Shown here: piece after piece, positions 53,143 to 60,929 of the stretch | Position numbering within the stretch: position 1 is the stretch's first letter | Layout: the number at the start of each line of letters is the position of its first letter | NCBI RefSeq assembly: GCF_003001935.1 | Contig: NZ_PVNG01000018.1 | Coordinates: 62,001 to 126,000 of the forward strand | Direction of reading: 5' to 3' | Length of the DNA: 64,000 nt | Source of the DNA: Nonomuraea fuscirosea | GTDB taxonomy: Bacteria > Actinomycetota > Actinomycetes > Streptosporangiales > Streptosporangiaceae | Translations under genes and position numbers: made by a program | The notes under the pieces: generated by a model | The model's database searches: none | What the model saw: only the letters and a program-made list of their open reading frames with translations | Told to the model about the DNA's origin: nothing

Positions 53143-53156
53143 TGGGAGCGCTCCCA
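53143..53156 (+). promoter_or_regulatory. CebR-type operator of the GH6 cellulase
   Basis: TGGGAGCGCTCCCA is a perfect 14-bp palindrome identical to the CebR consensus known from Streptomyces, placed 22 bp before the cellulase start codon. It predicts repression by a LacI-family CebR and induction by cellobiose or cellotriose. The cebR gene is not in the window. Confidence 0.93.
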
Positions 53157-53178
53157 CATGACGGACGGAGTTATCCAC

Positions 53179-54507
53179 ATGTCTCGCAGAAGGTCCGTGC
53201 TGGCGGTGCTCGCCGCGGCGGCCGCCTCGGCCGTGGCGGGAGCGGTCGTCCTCTCCTCCTCCACCGCTCAGGCCGCCGACTCCGCTTTCTACGTGGATCC
53301 CCAAACGAACGCCGCCAAATGGGTGGCGGCCAACCCGAACGACAGCCGTACCGCCGTGATCAGGGACCGGATCGCCGCGGTGCCGCAGGGCCGCTGGTTC
53401 GCCACCTACAACCCCACGACCGTGCGCGGCCAGGTGGACGCCTACGTCGGCGCCGCCGCCGCGGCCGGCAAGATCCCGATCATGGCCGTGTACGCCATGC
53501 CGAACCGCGACTGCGGCGGCCCCAGCGCGGGCGGCGCGCCCGACCACTCCGCCTACCGGGCCTGGATCGACCAGATCGCGGCCGGGCTCGGCGGCCGGCC
53601 TGCCGCCGTCGTCCTCGAACCGGACGCCCTGGCGATCATGACCAACTGCATGAACTCCTCCGAGCAGGCCGAGGTGAAGGCCTCCATGGCCTACGCGGGC
53701 AAGAAGCTCAAGGGGACGTCGTCGCAGGTGAAGGTCTACTTCGACATCGGGCACGACGCCTGGCTGTCCCCCTCGGAGGCCGCCTCCAGGCTGACCGGCG
53801 CGGACGTGGCCAACAGCGCCGACGGCATCGCGGTCAACACCTCGAACTACCGGGCCACGGCGGGGCTGGTGTCGTACGCGAAGAGCATCATCGCGGCGAC
53901 CGGCGTCTCCCGGCTCAAGGCGGTCATCGACACCAGCCGCAACGGCAACGGCCCCGCCGGCAGCGAGTGGTGCGACCCGGGAGGCCGCGCCACCGGCACC
54001 TGGAGCACCACGAACACGGGTGACTCCGCGATCGACGCCTACCTGTGGGTCAAGCCGCCCGGCGAGGCCGACGGGTGCATCGCGCAGGCGGGGCAGTTCG
54101 TGCCGCAGCGGGCGTACGACCTGGCCATCGCCGCGCCGCCCCCCACCACTCCCACGGTCACCCCGACCGTCACCCCGACGGTGACGCCGACGGGCGGTCC
54201 CGGCGGGTGCGCGGCGACGTACCAGGTGACCAGTCAGTGGAACAACGGCTTCCAGGCCGAGGTCACCGTGCGCAACACCGGCACGTCGCCGCTGAACGGC
54301 TGGCGGGTCGGCTGGACGTTCCCGAACGGTCAGACGATCTCCCAGCTCTGGAACGGCAACCTGACGGCGGGCGGCGGCTCCGTCACCGTCACCAACCTCG
54401 ACTGGAACGGCGCGGTCGGCGCCGGCGCGACGGCCACGTTCGGCTTCCTCGGCGGACACTCAGGGCAGAACGGCACTCCCGCCACGCTCTCCTGCACCGC
54501 CTCCTGA
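53179..54507 (+). CDS. Secreted GH6 cellulase with C-terminal CBM2
   Basis: 442-residue exported beta-1,4-glucanase. Signal peptide of about 33 residues ends in AQA. The GH6 domain (about 38-315) has WFATYNPTTV, MAVYAMPNRDCGG, LEPDALAIMTNC with the catalytic Asp, and AVIDTSRNGNGP. A Thr/Pro/Val linker with (TPTVT) repeats leads to CBM2 (about 345-442) with YQVTSQWNNGFQAEV, LNGWRVGWTFPNGQ and ISQLWNG. The EPD and DTSRNG motifs support hydrolase activity; endo versus exo mode is not certain, but the short loops favour endoglucanase. Followed by a strong terminator. Confidence 0.95.
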   Translation: MSRRRSVLAVLAAAAASAVAGAVVLSSSTAQAADSAFYVDPQTNAAKWVAANPNDSRTAVIRDRIAAVPQGRWFATYNPTTVRGQVDAYVGAAAAAGKIPIMAVYAMPNRDCGGPSAGGAPDHSAYRAWIDQIAAGLGGRPAAVVLEPDALAIMTNCMNSSEQAEVKASMAYAGKKLKGTSSQVKVYFDIGHDAWLSPSEAASRLTGADVANSADGIAVNTSNYRATAGLVSYAKSIIAATGVSRLKAVIDTSRNGNGPAGSEWCDPGGRATGTWSTTNTGDSAIDAYLWVKPPGEADGCIAQAGQFVPQRAYDLAIAAPPPTTPTVTPTVTPTVTPTGGPGGCAATYQVTSQWNNGFQAEVTVRNTGTSPLNGWRVGWTFPNGQTISQLWNGNLTAGGGSVTVTNLDWNGAVGAGATATFGFLGGHSGQNGTPATLSCTAS

Positions 54508-54514
54508 GCGCCTC

Positions 54515-54547
54515 CTGATCCCCCACGGCAGCGCCGTGGGGGATCAG
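54515..54547 (+). terminator. Strong stem-loop after the cellulase
   Basis: CTGATCCCCCACGGC (54515-54529) pairs perfectly over 15 bp with GCCGTGGGGGATCAG (54533-54547) around AGC, 8 nt past the stop. The following AAATAA gives no U-tract on this strand. It isolates the cellulase unit. Confidence 0.85.
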
Positions 54548-54618
54548 CCATGAAATAACACCGCATTCGCGGCTGTTGCACAGAGCTGGTCACACCGCTC
54601 TGCGAAAGGCGCGTACTC

Positions 54619-55599
54619 ATGGCTCTGCCGCTGTCCATCCTCGATCTGGCGCACATCGGCGAGGGCGAGACGGCGGGCGACAGCTTCGCCGCCAGCGTCG
54701 CCCTGGCACAGCGGGCCGAAGAGCTCGGATACCAGCGGGTCTGGTACGCGGAGCACCACAACATGCCGAGCATCGCCTCCTCCGCGACCAGCGTCCTCAT
54801 CGCCCACGTGGCCGCCCATACCAGCACGATCCGCCTCGGAGCGGGCGGCGTCATGCTGCCCAACCACTCGCCGCTGACCATCGCCGAGCAGTTCGGCACG
54901 CTGGAGACGCTGCACCCGGGCCGCATCGACCTCGGGCTCGGCCGCGCGCCGGGCAGCGACCAGCAGACCATGCGGGCCCTGCGGCGCTCGCCCGCGTCGG
55001 CGGACTCGTTCCCGCAGGACGTGCTGGAGCTGCAGGGTTACCTGGCGGGCGAGTCCCGCATCCCCGGAGTGGACGCCACCCCGGGCAAGGGCACCAACGT
55101 GCCGCTGTACATCCTCGGGTCCTCGCTGTTCGGCGCGCAGCTCGCCGCGGCACTGGGGCTCCCGTACGCGTTCGCCTCCCACTTCGCGCCCGCCGCGCTG
55201 GAGGAGGCCGTCGCCATCTACCGGCAGGAGTTCAAGCCCTCCGCCCAGCTCGACCGCCCGCACGTCATCGCGGCGCTCAACGTGATCGCGGCCGAGACGA
55301 CGGAGGAGGCGCAGGAGCAGTTCCTCGACTCCAAGCGGCTCCGGGTCACCCGGTTCCTCGGCAGGGGGCGCACGTTCACCACCGAGGAGGCCGACATGAT
55401 CCTGCAGTCGCCCGCGGGTCAGCAGATCGTGCAGATGGCCAAATACTCGGCGGTCGGCGATCCGGCCGAGGTGAAGGAGTACGTGGACAGGTTCGCCGAG
55501 CACGCCCGCGCCGACGAGCTCATCGTGGCCTTCGCCGCGCCCGACAGGAAGGCGTGGATGCGGTCGGCCGAGCTGCTGGCGCAGGCGTACTCGGACTGA
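54619..55599 (+). CDS. Luciferase-like (LLM class) flavin-dependent oxidoreductase
   Basis: 326-residue TIM-barrel flavoenzyme of the LLM/YhbW type. VWYAEHHNMPSIASSATSVL, RLGAGGVMLPNHSPLTIAEQ, HPGRIDLGLGRAPG and ILGSSLFGAQLAAALGLPYA are the usual strand and loop segments. These enzymes use reduced FMN (or F420 in actinobacteria) to oxidise small molecules; substrate unknown. It stands alone between the cellulase and a convergent operon. Confidence 0.9.
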   Translation: MALPLSILDLAHIGEGETAGDSFAASVALAQRAEELGYQRVWYAEHHNMPSIASSATSVLIAHVAAHTSTIRLGAGGVMLPNHSPLTIAEQFGTLETLHPGRIDLGLGRAPGSDQQTMRALRRSPASADSFPQDVLELQGYLAGESRIPGVDATPGKGTNVPLYILGSSLFGAQLAAALGLPYAFASHFAPAALEEAVAIYRQEFKPSAQLDRPHVIAALNVIAAETTEEAQEQFLDSKRLRVTRFLGRGRTFTTEEADMILQSPAGQQIVQMAKYSAVGDPAEVKEYVDRFAEHARADELIVAFAAPDRKAWMRSAELLAQAYSD

Positions 55600-55602
55600 G
55601 GT

Positions 55603-56040
55603 TCAGTCCGCGACCAGCCGGGCCCTGGTGCCCTCGTGCTCGCGCTGGCGCCTGACCACGTACGTGCCCGGCGCGCAGCCCGAGCCCCCGTGCTCCGGAT
55701 GGAGCAGGTAGACCGGGACCGAGGCGGTGAAGACGCCGATCGCCAGGCCCTGGGAGTCCGCGACGTGCGTGGTCCAGCGGCAGGTGCCGGGGTCGGCGAC
55801 GAGGGTGTGCGGGTTGCCGCCGGCCGCGCCGCGCAGCAGCTCGACGCCTTCGGCCGGCACCGGCTCCCATCGGTCTTCCGGAATCAGGGTCACCGACGTG
55901 GCGACGAGCGGGAGCGGGATGACGATGAGGTCGCCCTGGGCCTGGAGGCCGTCGACGACGGGGATGCGGACCGACTGCTCCAGGTGGTCGAGCACCGCGA
56001 GTCCGGTCCGCCGGCTGAGAGAGGCGAGTGTGACGGTCAT
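55603..56040 (-). CDS. Hypothetical protein, last gene of the DUF6745-like operon
   Basis: 145 residues from ATG 56040 with no recognised domain. Predicted mostly beta (VRIPVVDGLQAQGDLIVIPL, VPVYLLHPEHGGSGC), with a central hydrophobic PLPLVATSVTLI and a basic C-terminus. The gene starts ten bases past the stop of the DUF6745-like gene. The small size and coupling suggest an accessory partner; function unknown. Confidence 0.7.
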   Translation of the reverse strand: MTVTLASLSRRTGLAVLDHLEQSVRIPVVDGLQAQGDLIVIPLPLVATSVTLIPEDRWEPVPAEGVELLRGAAGGNPHTLVADPGTCRWTTHVADSQGLAIGVFTASVPVYLLHPEHGGSGCAPGTYVVRRQREHEGTRARLVAD

Positions 56041-56049
56041 GGGCATCAC

Positions 56050-57228
56050 CTATGTTCTGCGGAGGAGTGTGGCGTACTGCTCGCCGGACAGCCCGTACGT
56101 CCATCCGGCGGCCTCGATCGGATCGTTGAGGTAGACGGGCACGGTGAGCCCGTACCGGCGGCGGTGGCCGTCGCGCTCGACCGAGCCGTTGACCGCGAGG
56201 AGCACTCTCGTGCCCCGGCGCACGTCGTAGAGCCGCAGCTCGGAGCCCGGGTTGCCCGGGTCGGGCGCGCGGGAGACCAGGCGCAGCCCGGCCTGCTCGA
56301 TGTAGGCGTCCCAGCCGAGTCGCTCGATCGCGCACCGCCTGACCTCGACGTTGACCTCGTCGGCGATGCGTTCGACGGTCGGGTTCTCGATCACCCAGGA
56401 CGGCACCTGCGTGCCGTGCCAGGCGTGCACGGCCCATCCGTCCGTGTACCGGACGGCCGGGCCGCTCGCGTGGTGCGGTCTCACCTCGCCGTCGTCGCCC
56501 GCGACCTCGGTGTGCAGGGCGACCGGCCGCTCGGAGACGACACAGACGTGCTCGTCCGGCCACCACCAGTGGCACGAGCCGAGCACGGCCGCCCACAGCT
56601 CGAACCGCCGTTCCTGCTCGGCGTCGAGCACCAGGCCGGCGGTGCGGCGCAGCGCGTCGTAACGGGCGATCCGGGAGACGTAGTGGGTCCGGTCCCAGCG
56701 CATCCAGCCGGGCGCCCCCCAGCTGTGCGCCCGCCGCAGCGGTGGCAGCAGGCAACTGCTGATCGAACGCTGGAGCGGGAAGAACACCTCCTGCTGGACG
56801 ATCCGGTCGATCGTCCAGTGCGGCCTGCGCATGCCCGCTTCGACGGTCCGGGACCACTCGTCCTTGAGCTCGGCGAACCGGGACAGGAGCGGCCATCGGT
56901 CCGGATGCTCAGGCGAGTGCGACAGACCTGGAGGAACGGTCGCCAGGGCCGCCAGTGGTGAGGCGACCCAGTGGAACCGGGGTGGGGAGAGCCCTGCCAG
57001 ACGGTAGAGGGCGGAGACGGCGGCTTCTACGGCCGGGCGGTCGGCGGGGAGCGTCGACAGCGCCCGGCCCAGCCATTCCTGGCGAATCGCGGCAGCTTCC
57101 CGCTGCACGAGCGCGTTCACCGGTTGAGGGCGGAAGCGCCCTCCTTTCGCATGATCATGCGATAAATGGTGACAGACGCGAGCGACGGTTGTCCACCACC
57201 CTTCTTGCCGGGTGCCACCCGGGGTCAT
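56050..57228 (-). CDS. DUF6745-like protein
   Basis: 392 residues, no membrane helix. The N-terminal helical region contains AVEAAVSALYRLAGLSPPRFHWVASPLAAL. The central part has HHASGPAVRYTDGWAVHAWHG, VPSWVIENP, and EVNVEVRRCAIERLGWDAYI, a pattern I recall from the DUF6745 family of actinobacteria. The C-terminal portion (LRLYDVRRGTRVLLAVNGSVERDG) looks beta-rich. Its ATG overlaps the coiled-coil gene stop by 4 bp. Molecular function unknown. Confidence 0.7.
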   Translation of the reverse strand: MTPGGTRQEGWWTTVARVCHHLSHDHAKGGRFRPQPVNALVQREAAAIRQEWLGRALSTLPADRPAVEAAVSALYRLAGLSPPRFHWVASPLAALATVPPGLSHSPEHPDRWPLLSRFAELKDEWSRTVEAGMRRPHWTIDRIVQQEVFFPLQRSISSCLLPPLRRAHSWGAPGWMRWDRTHYVSRIARYDALRRTAGLVLDAEQERRFELWAAVLGSCHWWWPDEHVCVVSERPVALHTEVAGDDGEVRPHHASGPAVRYTDGWAVHAWHGTQVPSWVIENPTVERIADEVNVEVRRCAIERLGWDAYIEQAGLRLVSRAPDPGNPGSELRLYDVRRGTRVLLAVNGSVERDGHRRRYGLTVPVYLNDPIEAAGWTYGLSGEQYATLLRRT

Positions 57229-57680
57229 TCCTTCTGGGGGTACCGGAGCTGGTAGGGGCCGGTCGTCTCGGACGCGGGCGCCGGGGCCAGGCCGGCCGAG
57301 ATGAGCTGCGCGCGCAACGTGACGACCGTCCGCTCCAGAGCCCTGATCTGGGCCTGGAGCCGGTTGATCTGGTCGCGCATCGCGGTGGACGCGCTCTGCT
57401 CGCTGGCCAGGTCGGTGCTCACCTGGGAGGCCTGCGTCTGCATCCGGACCAGCTGTCTCTCCAGCTGGCTGAGCGCGTCCTCGTAGATCGTCTTGGCCCT
57501 GATGAAGGCCTCGGCGTCCACCTTGGAACGCTCCAGCTCGGCCTGGCGCTCCACCTGGAGCAGCGAGGTCTCCTGGGTCTTCTTGTTGGCGTCGGTGGCC
57601 GACCGGAAGGCCATGTACGCCACTCCGAGCGGAACGGCGCCCACGGCGACCTGAATGAGGATGTCAGTCAGGCTCGGCAT
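57225..57680 (-). CDS. Membrane-anchored coiled-coil protein
   Basis: 151 residues from ATG 57680, preceded by GGAGGAGG. An N-terminal hydrophobic helix (about 5-25) is followed by a long alpha-helical coiled coil (about 30-130) rich in Gln, Glu, Arg and Leu heptads, such as LSQLERQLVRMQTQASQVS and INRLQAQIRALERTVVTLRA. The tail is Ala/Pro-rich. It starts within the 3' end of the PAS gene (17-bp overlap). It may tether the other operon proteins to the membrane. Family not recognised. Confidence 0.75.
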   Translation of the reverse strand: MPSLTDILIQVAVGAVPLGVAYMAFRSATDANKKTQETSLLQVERQAELERSKVDAEAFIRAKTIYEDALSQLERQLVRMQTQASQVSTDLASEQSASTAMRDQINRLQAQIRALERTVVTLRAQLISAGLAPAPASETTGPYQLRYPQKE

Positions 57681-58458
57681 CGCCACCTCCTCCGACGGGC
57701 CGGATCACGCCCGTGTAGGCGATCCCGTCCTCGTGATGCCAGGCGTTCACGGTCAGCGCGATCGGGAACTCGGTGCCGTCGCGTCGCAGGCCCACCAGCG
57801 GGATGATCCGCCCGGCCAGCTCGGACCGGCCGGACGAGCTTACCCGGAGCAGCCCGGCGGAGTGCTGTTCGCGCAGACGGCGTGGCATCAGCATCGTCAG
57901 CGGCCGCCCCACGGCCTCCTCGGTGCTCCAGCCGAACAGGTCGGCCGCCTGGAGGTTCCACGACTGGATGATGCCGGCGGAGTCGGCGACCACCACGGCC
58001 GCCGCCGGAGGCAGGGTGCCGGGCAGCCGTCCCGGCGGCCTGGGCGCCTCCGGCCAGGTGGCGATCAGCGCGATCCAGCTGCCGAACGCCAGCCAGACCG
58101 CGCCGGCCACCCAGCCGCGCTGGTTGGCGCCGGTCACGGTGGAGACCATGTGCACCAGCCCGTACAGCAGGAGCAGCGCGGTGGCGGCGGCGAACGCCAT
58201 CCGGTCGGAGCGCATGAACATCTGCACCAGGCACAGGGTGCCGACGAGGAACCAGGCCAGCGCCCAGACGTTCAGCGGGGCGACGGAGGCGAGCGTGGTG
58301 TAGCCCGAGGTGGCCCGCTGGGAGGGCGGCGCGAACACCAGCGAGACGGCGATCACCTCGCCCAGCAGGCCGACGAAGGCGAGCGACGCGCCGCGCCTGC
58401 CGATGCGGTGCAGGGCGCGGCGGAATAAAGCCGTTCTGACGGCGTCTCCGTTACTCAC
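57664..58458 (-). CDS. Multi-spanning membrane protein with C-terminal PAS domain
   Basis: 264 residues. Four to five hydrophobic helices occupy about 20-145, followed by a PAS domain (about 155-250): AVVVADSAGIIQSWNLQAAD, LFGWSTEEAVGRPLTMLMP and RRDGTEFPIALTVNAW. No kinase, cyclase or HTH output domain, so the signal must pass through partners. First gene of the operon with coiled-coil, DUF6745-like and small unknown genes. Ligand unknown. Confidence 0.8.
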   Translation of the reverse strand: MSNGDAVRTALFRRALHRIGRRGASLAFVGLLGEVIAVSLVFAPPSQRATSGYTTLASVAPLNVWALAWFLVGTLCLVQMFMRSDRMAFAAATALLLLYGLVHMVSTVTGANQRGWVAGAVWLAFGSWIALIATWPEAPRPPGRLPGTLPPAAAVVVADSAGIIQSWNLQAADLFGWSTEEAVGRPLTMLMPRRLREQHSAGLLRVSSSGRSELAGRIIPLVGLRRDGTEFPIALTVNAWHHEDGIAYTGVIRPVGGGGDAEPD

Positions 58459-58592
58459 GGTTGCCAGGGTAATGCATATAGTTAGTCCTAGATGGCCTTA
58501 TCGTAACCTCCGCCGAGCGGGTTTTCCGGTGGAACGGGGGCCGGGGAATCGAGGGCTGGACCGGCTGCCACCCGGCTCGTTAGAGTGGCCGT

Positions 58593-58808
58593 ATGACTAC
58601 TCTGGGTTACGACATTGATGCGCTGCGTAGTGCGTTCCCCGGCTGGTCCTTCTTCTACAGCGACGAGGGTGTCCTGTACGCGACCAGGCGCGGTGTCCGG
58701 CTGGATGACGACGAGATACACCGCGGCCTGCATCAGACGGTGAGCGCGAACGACATCGACGCGGTCGTGGACCTGCTCCAGGACCAGCAGCGCGTAGAGG
58801 CCGCCTGA
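58593..58808 (+). CDS. Conserved hypothetical small protein
   Basis: 71 residues, acidic, with LRSAFPGWSFFYSDEGVLYATRR at the N-terminus and a Leu/Gln-rich helical C-terminus (VDLLQDQQRVEA). Short proteins with this FPGW-type start are common in Streptosporangiaceae as unnamed hypotheticals; no function is known to me. It is divergent from the PAS gene and followed by a TetR unit. Confidence 0.6.
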   Translation: MTTLGYDIDALRSAFPGWSFFYSDEGVLYATRRGVRLDDDEIHRGLHQTVSANDIDAVVDLLQDQQRVEAA

Positions 58809-58864
58809 CCTTCCGTCCCGCCGCGTCCCGCTCAACGGCGGAGTCCTGCTCGTTTCCGAGAGGC

Positions 58865-58881
58865 CCTAGGATATGCCTAGG
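58865..58881 (+). promoter_or_regulatory. Candidate TetR autoregulatory operator
   Basis: CCTAGG-ATATG-CCTAGG is a 17-bp inverted repeat about 25 bp before the TetR ATG. It also overlaps a possible -10 element. Assignment by position and symmetry only. Confidence 0.5.
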
Positions 58882-58905
58882 AAGTCTTGGAAATGAGGAG
58901 GGCGC

Positions 58906-59490
58906 ATGGCGCGGGCCGGGCTGACGGCGGAGCGGGTGACGGTCGCGGGCGCCGATCTCGCCGACGAGGTCGGACTCGATCAGGTGACCATGTCCGAGGT
59001 CGCGCGGCGGCTCGGCGTGAAGGACGCCAGCCTCTACACCCACGTACGCAACGTCGAGGACCTGCGCGGGCGCATCGCGCTGCTGGCCGCGGACGAGAAG
59101 ACCGTGCGCATCGCGGAGGCGACCGCCGGGCTGGCGGGCAAGGACGCGCTGGTCGCGTACGCGAACGCGTGGCGGGAGTTCGCCCACGAGCATCCGGGCC
59201 GGTACATGGCGACGCAGGTGCCGATCAGGATCGATCCCGAGCTGGCCGCCAAGGCGACGGGGCCGCGGCGCGCGGTCGAGCTGACGTACAGCATGCTGCG
59301 CGCGTACGGGCTGGCCGAGCCCGACCTGACCGACGCCGTACGGGTGCTGCGCAGCACCTTCCACGGGTTCGTCGCCCTGGAGGCCGCGGGCGGGTTCGCC
59401 CACGCGCGCACCCCGCAGCAGACCTGGGCCCGCACGCTCGACGCCCTGCACGTCCTCCTGGAGCACTGGCCGGAAGGGGAGTCCGTATGA
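58906..59490 (+). CDS. TetR-family regulator (WHG-type C-terminus)
   Basis: 194 residues. Helix-turn-helix at about 20-55: ADLADEVGLDQVTMSEVARR, LGVKDASLYTHVRNVEDL. The ligand domain contains YMATQVPIRIDPELAA and FHGFVALEAAGGF, as in the TetR_C/WHG type. Start ATG has GAGGAGGG upstream. Its stop overlaps the alpha/beta hydrolase start (ATGA), so it co-regulates that enzyme. Confidence 0.88.
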   Translation: MARAGLTAERVTVAGADLADEVGLDQVTMSEVARRLGVKDASLYTHVRNVEDLRGRIALLAADEKTVRIAEATAGLAGKDALVAYANAWREFAHEHPGRYMATQVPIRIDPELAAKATGPRRAVELTYSMLRAYGLAEPDLTDAVRVLRSTFHGFVALEAAGGFAHARTPQQTWARTLDALHVLLEHWPEGESV

Positions 59491-60299
59491 ACGGCAGCCT
59501 GCGGGTGCGCGGCGCCACCCTGCACTACGAGGCGCGCGGCGAGGGGCCGCCGCTGCTGTTGATCCCCGGCGGGACGGGCGGCGCCGCCTCTCTGGAGACC
59601 GTCGCCGAAGATCTGGCCACCGAGCACACGGTCGTGACCTACGACCCGCGCGGCCTCGGCCGCAGCCCGCTCGACGACCCGGAGGCCGGGCAGCGGGTGG
59701 CCGAGCACGCCGGCGACGCGCTGCGCCTGCTGGACCTGCTCGCCCCCGGCGTGCCGGCCCGCGTCTTCGGCTCCAGCTCGGGTGCGATCGTCGCCCTGCA
59801 CCTGCTCACCGCCCATCAGGAACGCCTCGAACGGGTGGTCGCGCACGAGCCGCCGGTGGTGGAGGTGCTTCCGGACGCCGCGGTGCATCGTGCCCTCGTC
59901 GCCCGTGTGGGCGAGACGTTCCGTACCGAGGGGCTCATGCCCGCGATGGCGGTGTTCGCGGCCGGGCTGAGCAAGGACGGTGAGCCCGCCCAGCCCGAGC
60001 TGCCGCCGCAGGCGGCGGCGCGGGCCGAGCAGACGATGGCCGGCCTGCCGTTCTTCGTCGGCCGCATCGTGCCGAGCTTCATGTCCTACGTGCCGGACGT
60101 CGACCGGCTGGCGGCGCTGTCGGACCGGCTCGTGCTCGCCGCCGGCCAGGACTCGCGCGGCGAGCTGCCCTACCGCCCGGCCGCGTACCTGGCCGAGCGC
60201 TTCGGCGCCGAGCTCGTGCACTTCCCCGGCGGGCACACGGGCCTGACCACGCATCCCGCCGAGTTCGCCGAGCTGCTCAGGAAGATCCTGCGCGCCTAA
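59487..60299 (+). CDS. Alpha/beta-fold hydrolase
   Basis: 270-residue alpha/beta hydrolase. Oxyanion region LLLIPGGTGG, GYDPRGLG-like YDPRGLGRSP, nucleophile elbow FGSSSGAIVA (Ser in G-S-S-S-G), cap region after about 135, and late His in FPGGHTGLTTHP. Probable esterase or lactonase acting on the ligand sensed by the preceding TetR; substrate unknown. Ends before a strong stem-loop. Confidence 0.9.
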   Translation: MNGSLRVRGATLHYEARGEGPPLLLIPGGTGGAASLETVAEDLATEHTVVTYDPRGLGRSPLDDPEAGQRVAEHAGDALRLLDLLAPGVPARVFGSSSGAIVALHLLTAHQERLERVVAHEPPVVEVLPDAAVHRALVARVGETFRTEGLMPAMAVFAAGLSKDGEPAQPELPPQAAARAEQTMAGLPFFVGRIVPSFMSYVPDVDRLAALSDRLVLAAGQDSRGELPYRPAAYLAERFGAELVHFPGGHTGLTTHPAEFAELLRKILRA

Positions 60300-60316
60300 C
60301 CCGCCCGGTACGCCGG

Positions 60317-60348
60317 CGAGCCACCCGGGGGCACACCCGGGTGGCTCG
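60317..60348 (+). terminator. Stem-loop after the TetR/hydrolase operon
   Basis: CGAGCCACCCGGG (60317-60329) pairs over 13 bp with CCCGGGTGGCTCG (60336-60348) around six bases, 18 nt past the hydrolase stop. It can serve both converging transcripts. Confidence 0.8.
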
Positions 60349-60367
60349 GTAAGGGGCGGATCGGGGG

Positions 60368-60757
60368 TCAGACCTCCTGGACGTTGGCGGAGCGCACGGT
60401 CCACGGCGGCCCGCACGTGCCGCGCCCGGTGAACCGGTTACCGGCGAAGATGATCGGGCTGGCGAACTGGTAACCGTCGGAGCAGGTCACCAGGATCCTG
60501 ATCGCCCCGCTGAACACCGAGCAGTCGATGTCGATGTAGTACGCGGGGATGGGCACTCGGCGGGAGCACGAATACTGGGCGTTCACCGACGCCCCGCCGT
60601 CCTTGCCCGGCGTGTCCGCGAGCTCCGAGGTCGACTGGTCGGTGAAGCCGCGTTCCGGCGCCGCGGTGGCCGTACCGGTGTGCAGTGCGACGGAGAACAG
60701 CAACGCCGCGATCGCGCTGAGCACGCCGATGAGCATTCTTCTCGCATGTACTGCCAT
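60368..60757 (-). CDS. Small secreted Cys-rich protein
   Basis: 129 residues. Signal peptide of about 33 residues with cleavage near ATAAPE, then an Asp/Ser/Thr-rich stretch and a compact C-terminal part with four Cys (YSCSRR, IDCSVF, VTCSDG, GTCGPP) that could form two disulfides. No known domain recognised. It stands alone between converging operons; a surface or secreted role is likely but undefined. Confidence 0.75.
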   Translation of the reverse strand: MAVHARRMLIGVLSAIAALLFSVALHTGTATAAPERGFTDQSTSELADTPGKDGGASVNAQYSCSRRVPIPAYYIDIDCSVFSGAIRILVTCSDGYQFASPIIFAGNRFTGRGTCGPPWTVRSANVQEV

Positions 60758-60929
60758 GTCGTCGAAACCTTTCGCTGGTTTCCATTTCGGCTCGGCCGAG
60801 CCCTGCGCCGCTACTTTCGCCGAGCCCGGGACTTCCGGTCATCGTCACTTCACGAGAAACACCGCGACGGCGGCGCGGCGGCGATTGTCACTCGTGTCAA
60901 AACAGGGCCGGTAAAGGGTTCGGACAGGG

